The position numbers were made by a program, and so were the translations under genes. From NCBI GenBank assembly GCA_903907555.1, contig CAIVOO010000124.1:1-13989 (forward strand): a stretch of 13,989 bases of DNA, in the 5' to 3' direction. This document shows positions 13,137 through 13,989 of this stretch, piece after piece. Below the pieces are notes generated by a model. That model did no database searches and was not told where the DNA came from. It worked only from the letters and a program-made list of their open reading frames with translations. Positions within the stretch are counted from its first letter, which is position 1; every line of letters begins with the position of its first letter. Origin of the DNA: an uncultured archaeon (lineage in GTDB: Archaea > Nanobdellota > Nanobdellia > Woesearchaeales > CAIVOO01).

Positions 13137-13565
13137 ATGATAATTAACATGAAAAAACAATCTACACGTACAGGATTAGAGAACTTACCCGTATTTAGTA
13201 AAGAAAATTATTATGAAGATTTCCCACACGGTGCTAGATTTATGCTTTTTGAAGGCCCAAACTCTACAGGGTACATACGTATAAGCACAAGTCAAGACGA
13301 TAATCATGATGATATTACAAAAAGATTTTTTGATGAAATCAGAACCAGCGACAGAAAAAATATCAATCAATACCACCCTAACGGTGGAGGTTTTTATAGA
13401 TTTAGAAGCTACAACTCACGTACTGGAAAAACTTTAGAAAAACCACTTATTGAATTTGGAGATTTTAGCGCTACTTACGGAAGATACGATGAAAATTTAT
13501 TACATAAAATTCTTGATGAAGGCAAACCACCTTTAAATGCTGACTGGAAAATACTTAAAAAATGA
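13137..13565 (+). CDS. Unrecognised protein with AT-rich, atypical codon use
   Basis: A 142-residue soluble protein (138 if the ATG at 13149 is used). It is polar and aromatic-rich, with FPHGARFMLFEGPNSTGYIRIST (29-51 in parts), a Gly-rich turn NGGGFYRFRSYNSRTGK (82-98) and a DFSATYGRYDENLLHKI segment (108-124). The alternating hydrophobic pattern suggests a beta-rich fold in the first 110 residues and a short helix near the end. No family recognised, no signal peptide or membrane segment. Compared with neighbours it uses CGT for arginine and TTA for leucine more, and has visibly lower G+C (about one third by eye), which points to recent acquisition. It has its own TATA box and converges on the ileS gene. 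Confidence 0.65.
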   Translation: MIINMKKQSTRTGLENLPVFSKENYYEDFPHGARFMLFEGPNSTGYIRISTSQDDNHDDITKRFFDEIRTSDRKNINQYHPNGGGFYRFRSYNSRTGKTLEKPLIEFGDFSATYGRYDENLLHKILDEGKPPLNADWKILKK

Positions 13566-13584
13566 GATATTTATTCTAAGAAAT

Positions 13585-13989
13585 CTAAATCTTACTCATC
13601 ATTATCTTGAAGGAGTGCTCTTTGACTTTCTCTTCCTTTGTCTTGTCGTAATTGTCTGATGTAGCTTCATCTATCTCAAGCCCTGTTGCCCCGACTTTCT
13701 CTTTTATCTGCTTCTGCCAGTGCTTCAGCGCTGTTTTCAGTTCGCCTATTGCCTCGATGAACAAGTCAATCGTATCTGTCTTCTGCAGTCCGCAGTCTTT
13801 CCTGAATGACTGAACCCTTCGCATGACTTCCCTTGCGTATCCTTCTGCATCAAGCTCTTTTGTCCTTTCAATGTTCACGTAGATGAATCCTTTCGAGAAT
13901 GGTATTTCTATGAATTGTGAAGGGACTTCTTTTTCTATCATCAGCAATTCTTTCGTTATCTCTAAGCTCTTGCCGTTGAATTTAAGCAT
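13585..13989 (-). CDS. ileS: Isoleucyl-tRNA synthetase, C-terminal end (gene continues past the window)
   Basis: The frame is open to the right edge, so only the last 134 residues are visible; the methionine at the edge need not be the start. LDAEGYAREVMRRVQSFRKDCGL (46-68 in two parts) is the signature of the C-terminal region of IleRS (the domain often listed as DUF5915), followed by an acidic/basic tail ending in SKI with a TAG stop. The protein charges tRNA-Ile with isoleucine in the cytoplasm. The catalytic HIGH and KMSKS motifs and the editing domain lie outside the window. It is convergent with the AT-rich orphan gene, 19 bases apart. Confidence 0.88.
   Translation of the reverse strand: MLKFNGKSLEITKELLMIEKEVPSQFIEIPFSKGFIYVNIERTKELDAEGYAREVMRRVQSFRKDCGLQKTDTIDLFIEAIGELKTALKHWQKQIKEKVGATGLEIDEATSDNYDKTKEEKVKEHSFKIMMSKI

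Overview
The window looks like a chromosomal piece of an archaeon, most likely a small-genome DPANN lineage of the Woesearchaeota/Pacearchaeota kind. Direct signs of archaea are aIF2-alpha, Nop10, ribosomal proteins eL42 and eS27, a GINS subunit, a PAC2-family protein, a tRNA-Leu with an intron and bulge-helix-bulge splice sites, and TATA boxes about 25 bases ahead of several starts, some apparently leaderless. The DPANN placement is an inference from gene style (many short unrecognised proteins, Cys-rich secreted protein), not from a tree. No CRISPR array, insertion sequence or rRNA was seen, and no gene-free gap exceeds 300 bases.

Layout. 1-1803 (+): the 3' part of an asparaginyl-tRNA synthetase gene, abutted without a spacer by a methyltransferase that resembles the ArmA/RmtB 16S rRNA methyltransferases. 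1804-2335 (-): tRNA-Leu(UAA) with a 38-nt intron, followed 12 bases later by a small ACT-domain protein. 2507-4963 (-): a membrane-anchored DsbA-like protein, a radical SAM protein with a TRAM domain, and a small protein that may be a dead JAB/MPN fold. 5101-6265 (+): GINS, eL42, eS27. 6283-7212 (-): an unrecognised helical protein. 7405-9481 (+): aIF2-alpha, Nop10, PAC2 and a MazG-like pyrophosphohydrolase, tightly packed. 9485-13068: a cell-surface block with a secreted Cys-rich protein and a small partner (-), a membrane-anchored extracytoplasmic protein (+) and a GT-C glycosyltransferase (+). 13137-13565 (+): an AT-rich orphan. 13585-13989 (-): the 3' end of isoleucyl-tRNA synthetase.

Most of the window serves translation and replication: two aminoacyl-tRNA synthetases, two ribosomal proteins, initiation factor 2-alpha, an rRNA pseudouridylation component, a possible rRNA methyltransferase and GINS. 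The grouping eL42-eS27-aIF2alpha-Nop10-PAC2 is a known archaeal neighbourhood; here it is split by the antisense gene at 6283-7212.

The most unusual signal is non-coding. Two intergenic elements of about 55-62 nt, one on the minus strand at 2387-2441 and one on the plus strand at 7272-7333, share four sequence blocks in the same order. Both can fold into the same stem plus a loop-to-tail pairing (pseudoknot), with one compensatory base-pair change. They look like two members of a structured RNA family that I cannot match to a known class.
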